Below, in pieces: positions 1 through 7,804 of a DNA stretch of 64,000 nt. A program made the translations under genes and the position numbers. The notes under the pieces were generated by a model. The model ran no database searches. It was not told the origin of the DNA and worked only from the letters and a program-made list of their open reading frames with translations. Source of the DNA: Streptomyces djakartensis (GTDB taxonomy: Bacteria > Actinomycetota > Actinomycetes > Streptomycetales > Streptomycetaceae); contig NZ_BMWE01000026.1 in NCBI RefSeq assembly GCF_014651075.1, positions 1-64,000 on the forward strand, written 5' to 3'. Positions within the stretch are counted from its first letter, which is position 1; each line of letters begins with the position of its first letter.

Positions 1-546
1 CACCGCGGCGGCGCCCCCGGCGGCCCACGCCGAACCCCCACCGACACGTCCGGCGCGACCGGCGATCCGGCCCCCCGCAATCCGGTCGGCACGGCCGCCC
101 GACTGCGTGGGGCCGCCCCGTACGGCGGCTCCCGCGGGCCCGCCGCCGGTGTCGCCACCCCCCGCTCCGGCCTTGCCGAGCTGGGTACGGCCTGGTGGGA
201 GGCGGCTGCGGCGACGCGGGCGGCGCTGGCCGAGACGCGGCTGGGCCCGGTCGCGCGGTGGTCGTCGATCGGCCCGTTCCGGCTGCTGACCGCGCTGCCG
301 CCGGACGTGGCCCGGGACCCCGTCGTGGACGCCCTCGTCACCCCCGGCCGGCAGGAGCTCGCCCGTACCGCCGAGGTGTACCTCGACTGCGCCGGCCAGG
401 CCGCCCGCGCCGCCGCCGAACTGGGCATCCACCGCCAGACCCTCTACTACCGCCTGTCCCGGATCGAGAAGCTCACCGGCCTCGACCTGGACGACGGCGA
501 GGACCGTCTGCTGCTGCACATGGCCCTGAAGGCACACCGGCTCTGA
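1..546 (+). CDS. PucR-family regulator, C-terminal part (5' truncated by window edge)
   Basis: The frame is open from the first base to the TGA at 544-546, so the gene begins outside the window. The last 70 residues hold a PucR-type helix-turn-helix: the run AAAELGIHRQTLYYRLSRIE followed by KLTGLDLDDGEDRLLLHMAL is the typical terminal HTH_30 domain of PucR/CdaR activators. The preceding part (LGPVARWSSIGPFRLLTALP) looks like the GGDEF-like linker domain seen before it in this family. The sensory N-terminus is missing, so ligand and target cannot be said. It runs in the same direction as the metal/peptide importer downstream, but 123 bp and a separate promoter lie between them. Confidence 0.8.
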   Translation, partial: HRGGAPGGPRRTPTDTSGATGDPAPRNPVGTAARLRGAAPYGGSRGPAAGVATPRSGLAELGTAWWEAAAATRAALAETRLGPVARWSSIGPFRLLTALPPDVARDPVVDALVTPGRQELARTAEVYLDCAGQAARAAAELGIHRQTLYYRLSRIEKLTGLDLDDGEDRLLLHMALKAHRL

Positions 547-597
547 GGGACTGCCCGGTCCCCTGGTGACCGGCTCCCCATGTGATCCGAACGGCAA

Positions 598-626
598 TTG
601 TTGAAAACGATTATCAATGCTACGGT
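598..626 (+). promoter_or_regulatory. Putative promoter with Zur-like palindrome
   Basis: A conspicuous AT-rich island in GC-rich sequence. TGAAAACGATTATCA (602-616) is a 7-1-7 imperfect inverted repeat that agrees at 13 of 15 positions with the actinobacterial Zur box TGAAAATGATTTTCA as I remember it. It lies between a plausible -35 (TTGTTG, 598-603) and -10 (TACGGT, 621-626) with a 17-bp spacer, an ideal position for repression. The first gene of the ABC importer starts at 670. Zinc control is inferred from the motif; other Fur-family regulators cannot be excluded. Confidence 0.6.
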
Positions 627-669
627 CGGCGCGTCCCCGGTTTGACCACCCCTTTACCCGGAGGGTCCC

Positions 670-2166
670 GTGCGCCTGCCCGCTCGCCGCCTGCTTCCCG
701 CCACCGCCCTCACCACCGCCTCCGTGCTGCTCACGGGCTGCTTCACCGGTACGGAACCGGCCTCGGACGCCTCCGGATCCGAGGGGAGACGCATCCGCGT
801 CGCCATGCTCCTGCCACCCCGCTCCGGCCTCTCCCCGCTCTCCGACGACGCGTTCAAGCTGTCCCGCTGGTCCACCGCCGAGACCCTGGTCAGCCTGGAC
901 GCGGAAGGCGACGCGCGCCCCGCCCTGGCCACCGGGTGGACACGGTCCGGGAAGACCTGGACGTTCACCCTCCGCGAGGGCGTCACCTTCCACGACGGCA
1001 CGAAGCTCACCGCCGCAGCCGTCGTCAACTCCCTCACCAGGGCGGCCACCGCCTCCCCCAAGCCCCGCATCCTCGACGGCGTGGATCTCACCGCGAAGGC
1101 CGACGGAGACCGGGTCGCCGTCACCACCGGCACCGAGGACCCCCTGGTGCCGCAGCGCCTCAGCTCCCCGCAGCTGTCCGTCCTGGCGGCCAGGGCATAC
1201 CGGGGGAAGACGGTGAACCCCGTCGGCGCGGGCACCGGCCCGTTCGAGCTGACCCGGGTCAACGGCACCTCCTCCGCCGCCCTCGACCGCTACGACGGCT
1301 ACTGGGGCAAGCAGGCCAAAGCCCCCGGCATCGACGTGAAGTACGTGCCCGACGGCACCGCCCGCGCGGCGGCGCTCCGCAGCGGCGAGGCCGACATCGT
1401 CGAGGCGATCCCCGTCTCACAGGCCGCCGTCCTCGACCAGGACCTCATCACCGAGGTCCCCATGCCGCGCACCAACACCCTGTACCTCAACACGGAGAAG
1501 GGCACCTTCCGGGACCCCGCGCTGCGCGCCGCCGCCCGCGAGGCCATCGACGCCGGGTCGATCGTGAAGGGCGTCTACGAGGGCCGCGCCGACGTCGCCC
1601 ACGGTCTGCTCGGGCCCGCCCTCCCCTGGGCCGCCGGCCTGCGCACACCCGTCGAGCGCGCCAAGGCCGGTGATCCGGCGGGCAGGACGGTCACCATCGG
1701 CACGTACACCGACCGCCCCGAGATGCCCGAGGTCGCCGCCGCGCTGCAACAGCACCTGAAGAAGGCCGGGTTCAGGGTGAAGCTGGACGTGCGCGAGTAC
1801 GCGAACATCGAGTCCGACGCCCTCGCGGGCCGCTTCGACGCGTTCATCCTCTCCCGCGCCACCGTCCTCGACTCCGGCGACCCGGCCGCGTACCTCTACA
1901 GCGACTTCGCCTCCGACGGCACCTTCAACCTGGCGCGCCTGTCGGACCCGCGGGTCGACGAGGCGCTGAGGAAGGCCGCCGACACCCCGGTCGGCGACGC
2001 CCGCCGCAAGGCGGTCGTCGAGGCCGAGGCAGCCGTCCTCGCCCGGGACGCGGCGATCCCCATGCTCCACGAGCGCGTGATCCAGGGCGACGCCGCCGCA
2101 GTGGTGAACGCCGCGCACGACCCGCGCGAGCGGGAACTCGTCACGGCGGAGACCTACGTCAAGTGA
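670..2166 (+). CDS. ABC importer substrate-binding lipoprotein (NikA/OppA type)
   Basis: A 498-residue extracytoplasmic solute-binding protein of the SBP_bac_5 family (peptides, nickel, metallophore complexes). The N-terminus is a lipoprotein signal: basic MRLPARR, a hydrophobic stretch and lipobox LLTGC with Cys at about residue 24. The family pattern follows: LVSLDAEGDARPALATGW, WTFTLREGVTFHDGTKLTA, VNPVGAGTGPFEL, and a C-terminal lobe with YSDFASDGTFNLARLSDPRVDEAL. Start: GTG at 670 behind GGAGGG (660-665). It is the first gene of a four-gene operon and its stop overlaps the permease start (GTGA, 2163-2166). The upstream Zur-like box suggests a zinc or zincophore substrate, but the sequence alone does not fix the ligand. 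Confidence 0.88.
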   Translation: MRLPARRLLPATALTTASVLLTGCFTGTEPASDASGSEGRRIRVAMLLPPRSGLSPLSDDAFKLSRWSTAETLVSLDAEGDARPALATGWTRSGKTWTFTLREGVTFHDGTKLTAAAVVNSLTRAATASPKPRILDGVDLTAKADGDRVAVTTGTEDPLVPQRLSSPQLSVLAARAYRGKTVNPVGAGTGPFELTRVNGTSSAALDRYDGYWGKQAKAPGIDVKYVPDGTARAAALRSGEADIVEAIPVSQAAVLDQDLITEVPMPRTNTLYLNTEKGTFRDPALRAAAREAIDAGSIVKGVYEGRADVAHGLLGPALPWAAGLRTPVERAKAGDPAGRTVTIGTYTDRPEMPEVAAALQQHLKKAGFRVKLDVREYANIESDALAGRFDAFILSRATVLDSGDPAAYLYSDFASDGTFNLARLSDPRVDEALRKAADTPVGDARRKAVVEAEAAVLARDAAIPMLHERVIQGDAAAVVNAAHDPRERELVTAETYVK

Positions 2167-3917
2167 AGTCCCCGGTGAAGAACGCGGCCGGGCTGACCCG
2201 CTGCGTCGGCCTCCTCGCCGTCCTGGGCGTCGTCGGGCTCCTGCCCTGGCTCTCCCACCGCGACCCGGCGCTCACCGTGCTGCGGGCCCGGTCGGCCGAG
2301 CAGGAGGCGACCGAGGAGGCCCTCGCCGCGATCCGCGCGGACCTCGGTCTCGACGCCGGTCCGCTCTCCCTGCTGGGGCGATGGTCCGGGCACCTGCTGC
2401 GCGGCGACTTCGGCACCTCGTGGGTGTCGGGCCATGACGTCCTGCCGTCGGTGCTCGCCGGGCTCCAGGTGTCACTGGCGCTGATGGGCGCGGCCCTCGG
2501 CGTGGCGGTGCTGCTGGCCGCCGCGCTGGTGGCGCCGGTGCTGGTGCGCGGGCGCGGCTCGGCCGGGGCGTTCGCCGCCATGCCGGCCGCCGTACCCGAA
2601 TTCCTGCTGGCCATCGTCGTCCTGCTGGTGTTCGGGGTGTGGCTGGGGTGGCTGCCGACGTCGGGCTGGGAGAGCGCCGAGTACCTGGTGCTGCCCGCGC
2701 TGGCGCTCGGCGTCCCGGCGGGCGGGCTGCTCGGGCGGCTGGTCGCGGACGCGCTGCCCGCCGTGCTCGAGGAGCGCTGGGTGGAGCTGTGGCGGGGCGC
2801 CGGGGTGAGCCGGGCCCGGATCGCGGGGGCGGCGCTGCGGCGCGTCCTGCCGCCGCTGGTCCCACAGTTCGGGATGGTCGCCGTCGGTCTGACCGGCGGG
2901 GCGGTGGCCGTGGAGACGGTGTTCGCGGTGCCCGGCATCGGCCGTACCGCCCTCGGCGCGGCCCGGTCGCAGGATCTGCCGCTGCTGCAGGGCTCGGTCC
3001 TCGCACTGCTGCTGCTCGGCCTGGTCGCGGGCGCGCTGGCGGCGGGCGTACGGCACCGGCTGCTCGGGCCCGCCCTGCGGGACGCCGGGCTGACGCTGCC
3101 CGCGGCCCGCCCGGTCCGCGCGCACCCGGCGGTGCCGGTGACACTGGCCGCCGTCCTGCTGCTCGCCATCGGCTGGGGCCTGCTGCGCGACCCGTACACC
3201 GTGGACACCACCGTCCGGCTCGCCGCGCCCTCCTGGGCGCACCCGCTCGGCACCGACGGTCTGGGCCGTGACGTGCTCGCCCGGCTGGGGCACGGCGCCG
3301 CGGCGACGGTCGGCACGGCGGCGGGCATCTGCCTGCTGAGCCTGCTGATCGCGCTGGTACTCGGCTTCCTGCCCGGGATCGGGGCGGGCGCGGCGGACAT
3401 CGCCAACGCCCTGCCCCCGGTGATCGTCGGCATCCTGGTCGCGGCGGCCACGGGACCCGGCACCGGCGGGGCGGCCCTCGCGGTGGCACTGATCTCCTGG
3501 CCCGCCCTGTCCGCGCACGCGGCGGCGCTGGTGCAGGAGGTGCGGGCGTCGGCCTTCCTGACGGCCCAGCGGGCCATCGGGGCGAGCCCGTGGTGGATCC
3601 TCACCCGGCATGTCCTGCCGTCCGTGGCCGCCCCGGTCGCCCGCCACGCCCTGCTGCGCCTGCCGGGCATCGCCCTGGCCCTGGCCTCCCTCGGCTTCCT
3701 GGGACTGGGCGCCCAGCCGCCCGCCCCCGAGTGGGGCCTGCTGCTGGAGGAGTCCCGGGCCTACGTGGAACGCGCCCCGTGGGCGGCCCTCGCCCCGGCG
3801 GTGGCGCTGGCCCTGCTGGCCGGGCTCGCGGTGTCGGGTGCGGCCCTCACACAGGGCCGGAGAGTACGGCGAGCCACCTCGGCTCCGGCCAGGAAGGAGA
3901 CCCCCGTTGGAGCCTGA
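2163..3917 (+). CDS. Fused dual permease of Nik/Opp-type ABC importer
   Basis: A 584-residue membrane protein that joins what are normally two genes. Residues 1-300 look like NikB/DppB (N-terminal helix, LGLDAGPLSLLGRWSGHLLRGDFGTSW before the core, then the EAA-type loop WRGAGVSRARIAGAALRRVL). Residues about 315-570 look like NikC/DppC (PLGTDGLGRDVLARLGHGAA, then a second coupling loop AQRAIGASPWWILTRHVLPS and LGFLGLGAQPPAPEWGLLLE). Both halves keep the loop that contacts the ATPases, so a single chain could form the whole channel. The start GTG overlaps the preceding stop and the 3' end overlaps the ATPase start. Fused permeases occur in this family but are the minority form. Confidence 0.87.
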   Translation: MKSPVKNAAGLTRCVGLLAVLGVVGLLPWLSHRDPALTVLRARSAEQEATEEALAAIRADLGLDAGPLSLLGRWSGHLLRGDFGTSWVSGHDVLPSVLAGLQVSLALMGAALGVAVLLAAALVAPVLVRGRGSAGAFAAMPAAVPEFLLAIVVLLVFGVWLGWLPTSGWESAEYLVLPALALGVPAGGLLGRLVADALPAVLEERWVELWRGAGVSRARIAGAALRRVLPPLVPQFGMVAVGLTGGAVAVETVFAVPGIGRTALGAARSQDLPLLQGSVLALLLLGLVAGALAAGVRHRLLGPALRDAGLTLPAARPVRAHPAVPVTLAAVLLLAIGWGLLRDPYTVDTTVRLAAPSWAHPLGTDGLGRDVLARLGHGAAATVGTAAGICLLSLLIALVLGFLPGIGAGAADIANALPPVIVGILVAAATGPGTGGAALAVALISWPALSAHAAALVQEVRASAFLTAQRAIGASPWWILTRHVLPSVAAPVARHALLRLPGIALALASLGFLGLGAQPPAPEWGLLLEESRAYVERAPWAALAPAVALALLAGLAVSGAALTQGRRVRRATSAPARKETPVGA

Positions 3918-4875
3918 GGCACTGCTGTCGGTGCGCGAGCTGCGGATCGCCTTCGACGGGATCGAGGCCGTGCGCGGCCTGTCCTTCGACATCCGCCCGC
4001 GTGAGGTGCTGGCGGTCGTCGGTGAGTCGGGTGCGGGCAAGTCCCTCATGGCCCGGGCGCTCCTCGGGATGCTGCCGCGCGGCGCGGCCACGAGCGGGAC
4101 GATCAGCCCGGACCTCTCGGCCCACCGCGGCCACCGTATCTCCCTCGTCCCGCAGGACGCCCTGTCGGCGCTGTCCCCCGTGCACCGGGTGGGCGACCAA
4201 CTCGCCGCCGCCGTACGGTCGGTGGCCCGGGTCTCCCGCAAGGAGGCCAAGGCCCGGGCGGTCGCGGCCCTGGACCGCGTCGGCATCCCGGACGCGGCAC
4301 GCCGGGCACGGGCGTATCCGCACGAGTACTCCGGCGGGATGCGGCAGCGCGCGGTGATCGCCATGGCCACCGTCAACGAACCGGGCATCGTGGTCGCCGA
4401 CGAGCCCACCACCGCCCTCGACGAGGAGCACCGCGACCAGGTGCTGGAGCTGCTCGCCGAGCAGCGGGAGGCGGTCGGCGCCGCGCTGGTCCTGGTCACG
4501 CACGACATGGACGCCGTGGGCGGGCACGCGGACCGGGTCCTGGTCATGTACGCGGGCCGGCTCACCGAACTCGGCCCCGCCGACCAGGTGCTGGCCCGTC
4601 CCCGTGCCCCCTACACGGCGGGCCTGCTGGCGTCCCTCCCGCGGAACGCCGCCCCGGGCCGCCGGCTCCCCGCCCTGCCCGGCGCGCCGCCCGCCCCGGG
4701 CACCCCGGCACCGGGGTGCGCGTTCGCGCCGCGCTGCCCACTGGCGGCCGGCCCCTGCCACACGGCGGAGCCGGAACCCCGGGAGGCGGCCGGGCGTCTG
4801 GTCGCCTGCCACCGCTGGGAGGAACTCCCCCACCCGGCGCACGACCTGTTCCTCCAGGAGCCCCAGCCCGCATGA
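3907..4875 (+). CDS. ABC importer ATPase 1 (NikD/DppD type)
   Basis: A 322-residue ATPase. Walker A is GESGAGKS, the Q-loop is LVPQDALSALSP, the signature is YSGGMRQR, Walker B is IVVADEPTTALDE and the H-loop is VTHD. The C-terminal oligopeptide/nickel extension carries Cys-rich GCAFAPRCPLAAGPCHTAEP and ends VACHRW, as in DppD/OppD. I choose TTG at 3907 because GGAAGGAGA (3892-3900) sits 6-7 nt upstream and the protein then begins LEPEALLSVRELRIAFDG like its relatives; the first ATG in frame would add about 100 residues antisense to family size. It overlaps the permease by 11 bp and the next ATPase by ATGA. Confidence 0.86.
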   Translation: MEPEALLSVRELRIAFDGIEAVRGLSFDIRPREVLAVVGESGAGKSLMARALLGMLPRGAATSGTISPDLSAHRGHRISLVPQDALSALSPVHRVGDQLAAAVRSVARVSRKEAKARAVAALDRVGIPDAARRARAYPHEYSGGMRQRAVIAMATVNEPGIVVADEPTTALDEEHRDQVLELLAEQREAVGAALVLVTHDMDAVGGHADRVLVMYAGRLTELGPADQVLARPRAPYTAGLLASLPRNAAPGRRLPALPGAPPAPGTPAPGCAFAPRCPLAAGPCHTAEPEPREAAGRLVACHRWEELPHPAHDLFLQEPQPA

Positions 4876-5552
4876 GTGATGCCCTGCTCGACGTCCGCGA
4901 CCTGGTCGTCCGCTACGGCCCGGCCACCGCCGTGGACGGCGTCTCCTTCTCCCTGGCCGCGGGCGAGACCCTCGCCCTGAACGGCCCGTCCGGCTGCGGC
5001 AAGTCCTCCACGGCGCTGGCGGTCCTCCAGCTGCGCCGCCCGTCCGCCGGTGAAGTCCACTTCGAGGGACGGGAGCTGACGTCCCTCACCGAACGCGAGC
5101 TGCGTCCGCTCCGCCCTCGCATGCAGCCCGTCTTCCAGGACCCGTACGGCTCGCTGAGCCCCCGCCACCGCATCCGCGACGCCGTCGCCGAACCGCTGAA
5201 GGTCCAGGGCCGCTGGCACCCCGCCGACGGACCGGCCCGGGTCTGCGGACTCCTCGACCGGGTCGGCCTCGACCCGGCGTACGGCGACCGCCTCCCGCAC
5301 GAGCTGTCCGGCGGCCAGTGCCAGCGCGCCGGCATCGCCCGCGCCCTGGCCGCCGGCCCACGCCTGCTGGTCCTGGACGAGCCGGTGTCGTCACTCGACC
5401 CGTCGGTGCGGGCGGGCGTGCTGAACCTCCTCGCCGACCTCCAGGACGACCTGGGCCTCGGCTACCTGTTCATCTGCCACGACCGGACGGTGGTACGGCA
5501 CTTCGCGGACCGGGTGATCGAGATGCGCGACGGGCGCGTCACTTCCGGGTAG
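4872..5552 (+). CDS. ABC importer ATPase 2 (NikE/DppF type, short)
   Basis: A 226-residue ATPase and last gene of the importer operon. Walker A is NGPSGCGKSST, the Q-loop region is PVFQDPYGSLSPRHR, the signature is LSGGQCQR, Walker B is LLVLDEPVSSLDPS and the H-loop is ICHDRTVVRHFADR. It ends right after the ABC core (VIEMRDGRVTSG), so unlike ATPase 1 and unlike DppF it lacks the C-terminal oligopeptide extension; NikE-type subunits are similarly short. Start ATG overlaps the previous stop (ATGA, 4872-4875). Its last 14 bp overlap the 3' end of the convergent TetR gene. Confidence 0.86.
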   Translation: MSDALLDVRDLVVRYGPATAVDGVSFSLAAGETLALNGPSGCGKSSTALAVLQLRRPSAGEVHFEGRELTSLTERELRPLRPRMQPVFQDPYGSLSPRHRIRDAVAEPLKVQGRWHPADGPARVCGLLDRVGLDPAYGDRLPHELSGGQCQRAGIARALAAGPRLLVLDEPVSSLDPSVRAGVLNLLADLQDDLGLGYLFICHDRTVVRHFADRVIEMRDGRVTSG

Positions 5553-6123
5553 CGGCCTCGATCACCTGACGCAGCCCCTCGGTGAGCGCGTCGGCGTCGG
5601 GCGCGCGCTCCGGGTCGAAGTTCCACTGCGTGATGAGGCCCGTCATCAGGGTCGTGTAGAACCTGCCGAGCGTGTCCAGGGTCTCGTCCGGGATGTCCTC
5701 TTCACGGACGCCCATGAAGAGCGCGACCAGGGCACGCTCGGCATCCCGCTGCTGCTGCGCCAGATGGTCGCGCACCACGGGCAGCTGGTCACCCATGGCC
5801 ACGATCTCCACACTCAGGCGCCACATCGAGCCGGGCTCCCGCATGGTCCCGATGATGTTGGACCACACCTCCTGGAACCGCTCCAGCGAGCCGGGCTCAG
5901 CCGCGCTCCCCCCGGGCCCTTCCCCCTCGAAGGCGTCGGAGAGCTCACCGACCAGCGCCAGGTACGCCTCCGCGAGCAGCGCGTCCTTCGAGCCGTAGTG
6001 GTAGCCGATCGACGCCAGGTTGGTCCCCGACTCCTTGACGATGTCGCGCGCGGTCGTGCGCACGAACCCCTTCGCCAGCAGGCAGCGCTTGGCGCCTTCA
6101 AGCAGATCCTCGCGGTGTCCCAT
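5539..6123 (-). CDS. TetR-family repressor, divergent from MFS exporter
   Basis: A 194-residue TetR regulator. The N-terminal HTH is clear: KRCLLAKGFVRTTARDIVKE, then SGTNLASIGYHYGSKDALLAEAY, the recognition-helix pattern of the family. The C-terminal ligand/dimer domain (residues 60-190) is unassignable but ends TGLITQWNFDPERAPDADAL, common in AcrR/YcdC-type repressors. It is divergent from the MFS transporter across 86 bp that hold two copies of a likely operator, so it probably represses that gene and itself. The 3' end overlaps the importer operon by 14 bp. Confidence 0.88.
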   Translation of the reverse strand: MGHREDLLEGAKRCLLAKGFVRTTARDIVKESGTNLASIGYHYGSKDALLAEAYLALVGELSDAFEGEGPGGSAAEPGSLERFQEVWSNIIGTMREPGSMWRLSVEIVAMGDQLPVVRDHLAQQQRDAERALVALFMGVREEDIPDETLDTLGRFYTTLMTGLITQWNFDPERAPDADALTEGLRQVIEAATRK

Positions 6124-6148
6124 GGCCCGCCACCTTACCGCAGCATTC

Positions 6149-6193
6149 AGACAGGCGTCTTAAACAACCGTACTAGACAAGCGTTTAAGACGC
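6149..6193. promoter_or_regulatory. Twin TetR operators in the divergent promoter
   Basis: AGACAGGCGTCT (6149-6160) and AGACAAGCGTTT (6175-6186) are two copies of the near-palindrome AGACANGCGTYT with centres 26 bp apart. In addition GCGTCTTAAAC (6155-6165) and GTTTAAGACGC (6183-6193) form a perfect 11-bp inverted repeat around a 17-bp spacer. The site is symmetric between the TetR start (6123) and the MFS start (6210), as expected for two repressor dimers controlling both promoters. Confidence 0.75.
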
Positions 6194-6209
6194 TCGTACA
6201 GTCCTGCCC

Positions 6210-7748
6210 ATGACGACTGAACCGCACCCTCCCGCCCTCGCCGGGCGCCGTGAATGGACGGCTCTCGGCGTGCTGATGCTGCCGCTGTTACTGGTCTCGA
6301 TGGACGTGTCCGTCCTCTACTTCGCGATCCCCGCCATCAGTGCCGATCTCGAGCCGAACGCCGCACAACAGCTGTGGATCTTCGACATCTACGGCTTCGT
6401 CCTGGCGGGCCTGCTGATGACGATGGGCTCCCTGGGCGACCGCATCGGCCGCCGCAGGCTCCTGCTGGCCGGTGCCGCCGCCTTCGGTACGGCGTCCCTG
6501 GTCGCGGCCTACGCCGGCAGCGCCGGGACCCTGATCGCCGCCCGCGCCGTCCTCGGCATCGGCGGCGCGACGCTGATGCCGTCGACGATGGCGCTGGTCC
6601 GCACGATGTTCACCGACCCCGGGCAGCGCACCAAGGCGATCGGTGTGTGGTCGGGCGTGATGACGGCGGGCATCGCGCTCGGCTCGGTGATGAGCGGCGT
6701 CCTCGTCGAGCACTTCTGGTGGGGCTCGGTCTTCCTGGTCAACCTGCCCGCGATGCTGCTGCTCCTGGTTCTGGGCCCGTTCCTGCTCCCCGAGTCGCGG
6801 AACCCGCGCCCGGGCCGCTTCGACTGGCTGAGCGTCCCTGTCTCGATGGCGGCGGTGCTCCCCGTGATCTACGGCCTGAAGGAGCTGGCGTCACAGGGCT
6901 GGAACGTGCGCTACGTGATGTCGGTGACGCTCGGGCTGCTGTTCGCCGCGCTGTTCGCCCACCGCCAGCGCACCACGGTCTCCCCGCTGATCTCGCCGGA
7001 GCTGTTCCGGTGCCGCGGTTTCACCCCGGCCGTCGTCCTCAACCTCGTCGCCGCCTTCGGCATGATGGGCTCGGCCTACTTCACGACCCAGTACATCCAG
7101 TCGGTCCTGGACAAGGGTCCGCTCGAAGCGGCGCTGTGGAGCCTGCTGCCGTCGGTGCCCATCGGACTCGCGGCGCCTGTGAGCGCACAGCTCGTGCGGC
7201 GCGGTGTTCCTCGCGCGTACGTGGTCGGCGCGGGCTTCGCGGTCAGCGCGTGCGGCTACGTGATGCTGGCACTGGCCGGCACGGACTCCCTCTGGCTGCT
7301 GCTGGCCGCGTGCGCCGTGCTGGCCTGCGGCATCGTCGCCGTCATGTCCCTGGTGGCCGATCTGGCCCTGAGCGCCGCCCCGGTGGAGAAGGCGGGCGCG
7401 GCGTCGTCACTGCTGGAGACCGGCACCGAGTTCGGCGGCGCGCTGAGCATGGCGTTTCTCGGCTCCATCGGTACGGCCGTCTACCGCCACGAGATCCCGG
7501 CCTCGCCCGCACCGGCCCGCGAGACCCTGGGCGGCGCCCTGGCCGTCGCCGACCGGCTGCCGGAGCGCGCGGGAGACGCCCTGGCGACGGCGGCACGCGA
7601 GGCCTTCACCAGCGGCATGCACGCGGCGGCGGTCACGGGCGCGGTGCTGCTGACCGTGGCGGCGGCAGCGGCGATGGTGACTCTGCGGCGGGTCCAGGTA
7701 CCGGAAAACGCCGGACGGGCTGATCAACTCAGTCCGTCCGGCGCTTGA
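6210..7748 (+). CDS. MFS drug/metabolite exporter, DHA2 (14-TM) family
   Basis: A 512-residue major-facilitator exporter. Motif A appears as MGSLGDRIGRRRLLLAGA after TM2; motif C-like AGIALGSVMSGVLVEHFWWG lies in TM5; the N-terminus begins WTALGVLMLPLLLVSMDVSVLYFAIPAISADL, diagnostic of the EmrB/QacA (DHA2) group. Length and the hydrophobic pattern fit 14 helices. Substrates are usually antiseptics, dyes or self-made antibiotics; nothing here tells which. It is expressed from the divergent promoter with the twin TetR operators. The last codons are formed by a hairpin repeat that continues past the stop. Confidence 0.9.
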   Translation: MTTEPHPPALAGRREWTALGVLMLPLLLVSMDVSVLYFAIPAISADLEPNAAQQLWIFDIYGFVLAGLLMTMGSLGDRIGRRRLLLAGAAAFGTASLVAAYAGSAGTLIAARAVLGIGGATLMPSTMALVRTMFTDPGQRTKAIGVWSGVMTAGIALGSVMSGVLVEHFWWGSVFLVNLPAMLLLLVLGPFLLPESRNPRPGRFDWLSVPVSMAAVLPVIYGLKELASQGWNVRYVMSVTLGLLFAALFAHRQRTTVSPLISPELFRCRGFTPAVVLNLVAAFGMMGSAYFTTQYIQSVLDKGPLEAALWSLLPSVPIGLAAPVSAQLVRRGVPRAYVVGAGFAVSACGYVMLALAGTDSLWLLLAACAVLACGIVAVMSLVADLALSAAPVEKAGAASSLLETGTEFGGALSMAFLGSIGTAVYRHEIPASPAPARETLGGALAVADRLPERAGDALATAAREAFTSGMHAAAVTGAVLLTVAAAAAMVTLRRVQVPENAGRADQLSPSGA

Positions 7749-7796
7749 GGACGAGCCCGTTCAGGGCGAACGGGGGTCTGGGGGCGCGGCCCCCAG
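7709..7796. terminator. Triple-hairpin terminator between convergent MFS gene and serA
   Basis: Three hairpins stand in a row. CGCCGGACGG (7709-7718) pairs with 7734-7743 (10 bp, loop 15) inside the last MFS codons. CCCGTTC (7756-7762) pairs with 7768-7774. CTGGGGGC (7778-7785) pairs with 7789-7796 with a GCG loop. The string GTCCGTCCGGCG...TTGAGGACGAG is, from memory, a very common intergenic repeat in Streptomyces genomes. It separates two converging genes and probably terminates both. Confidence 0.75.
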
Positions 7797-7804
7797 GCGG
7801 GGCC

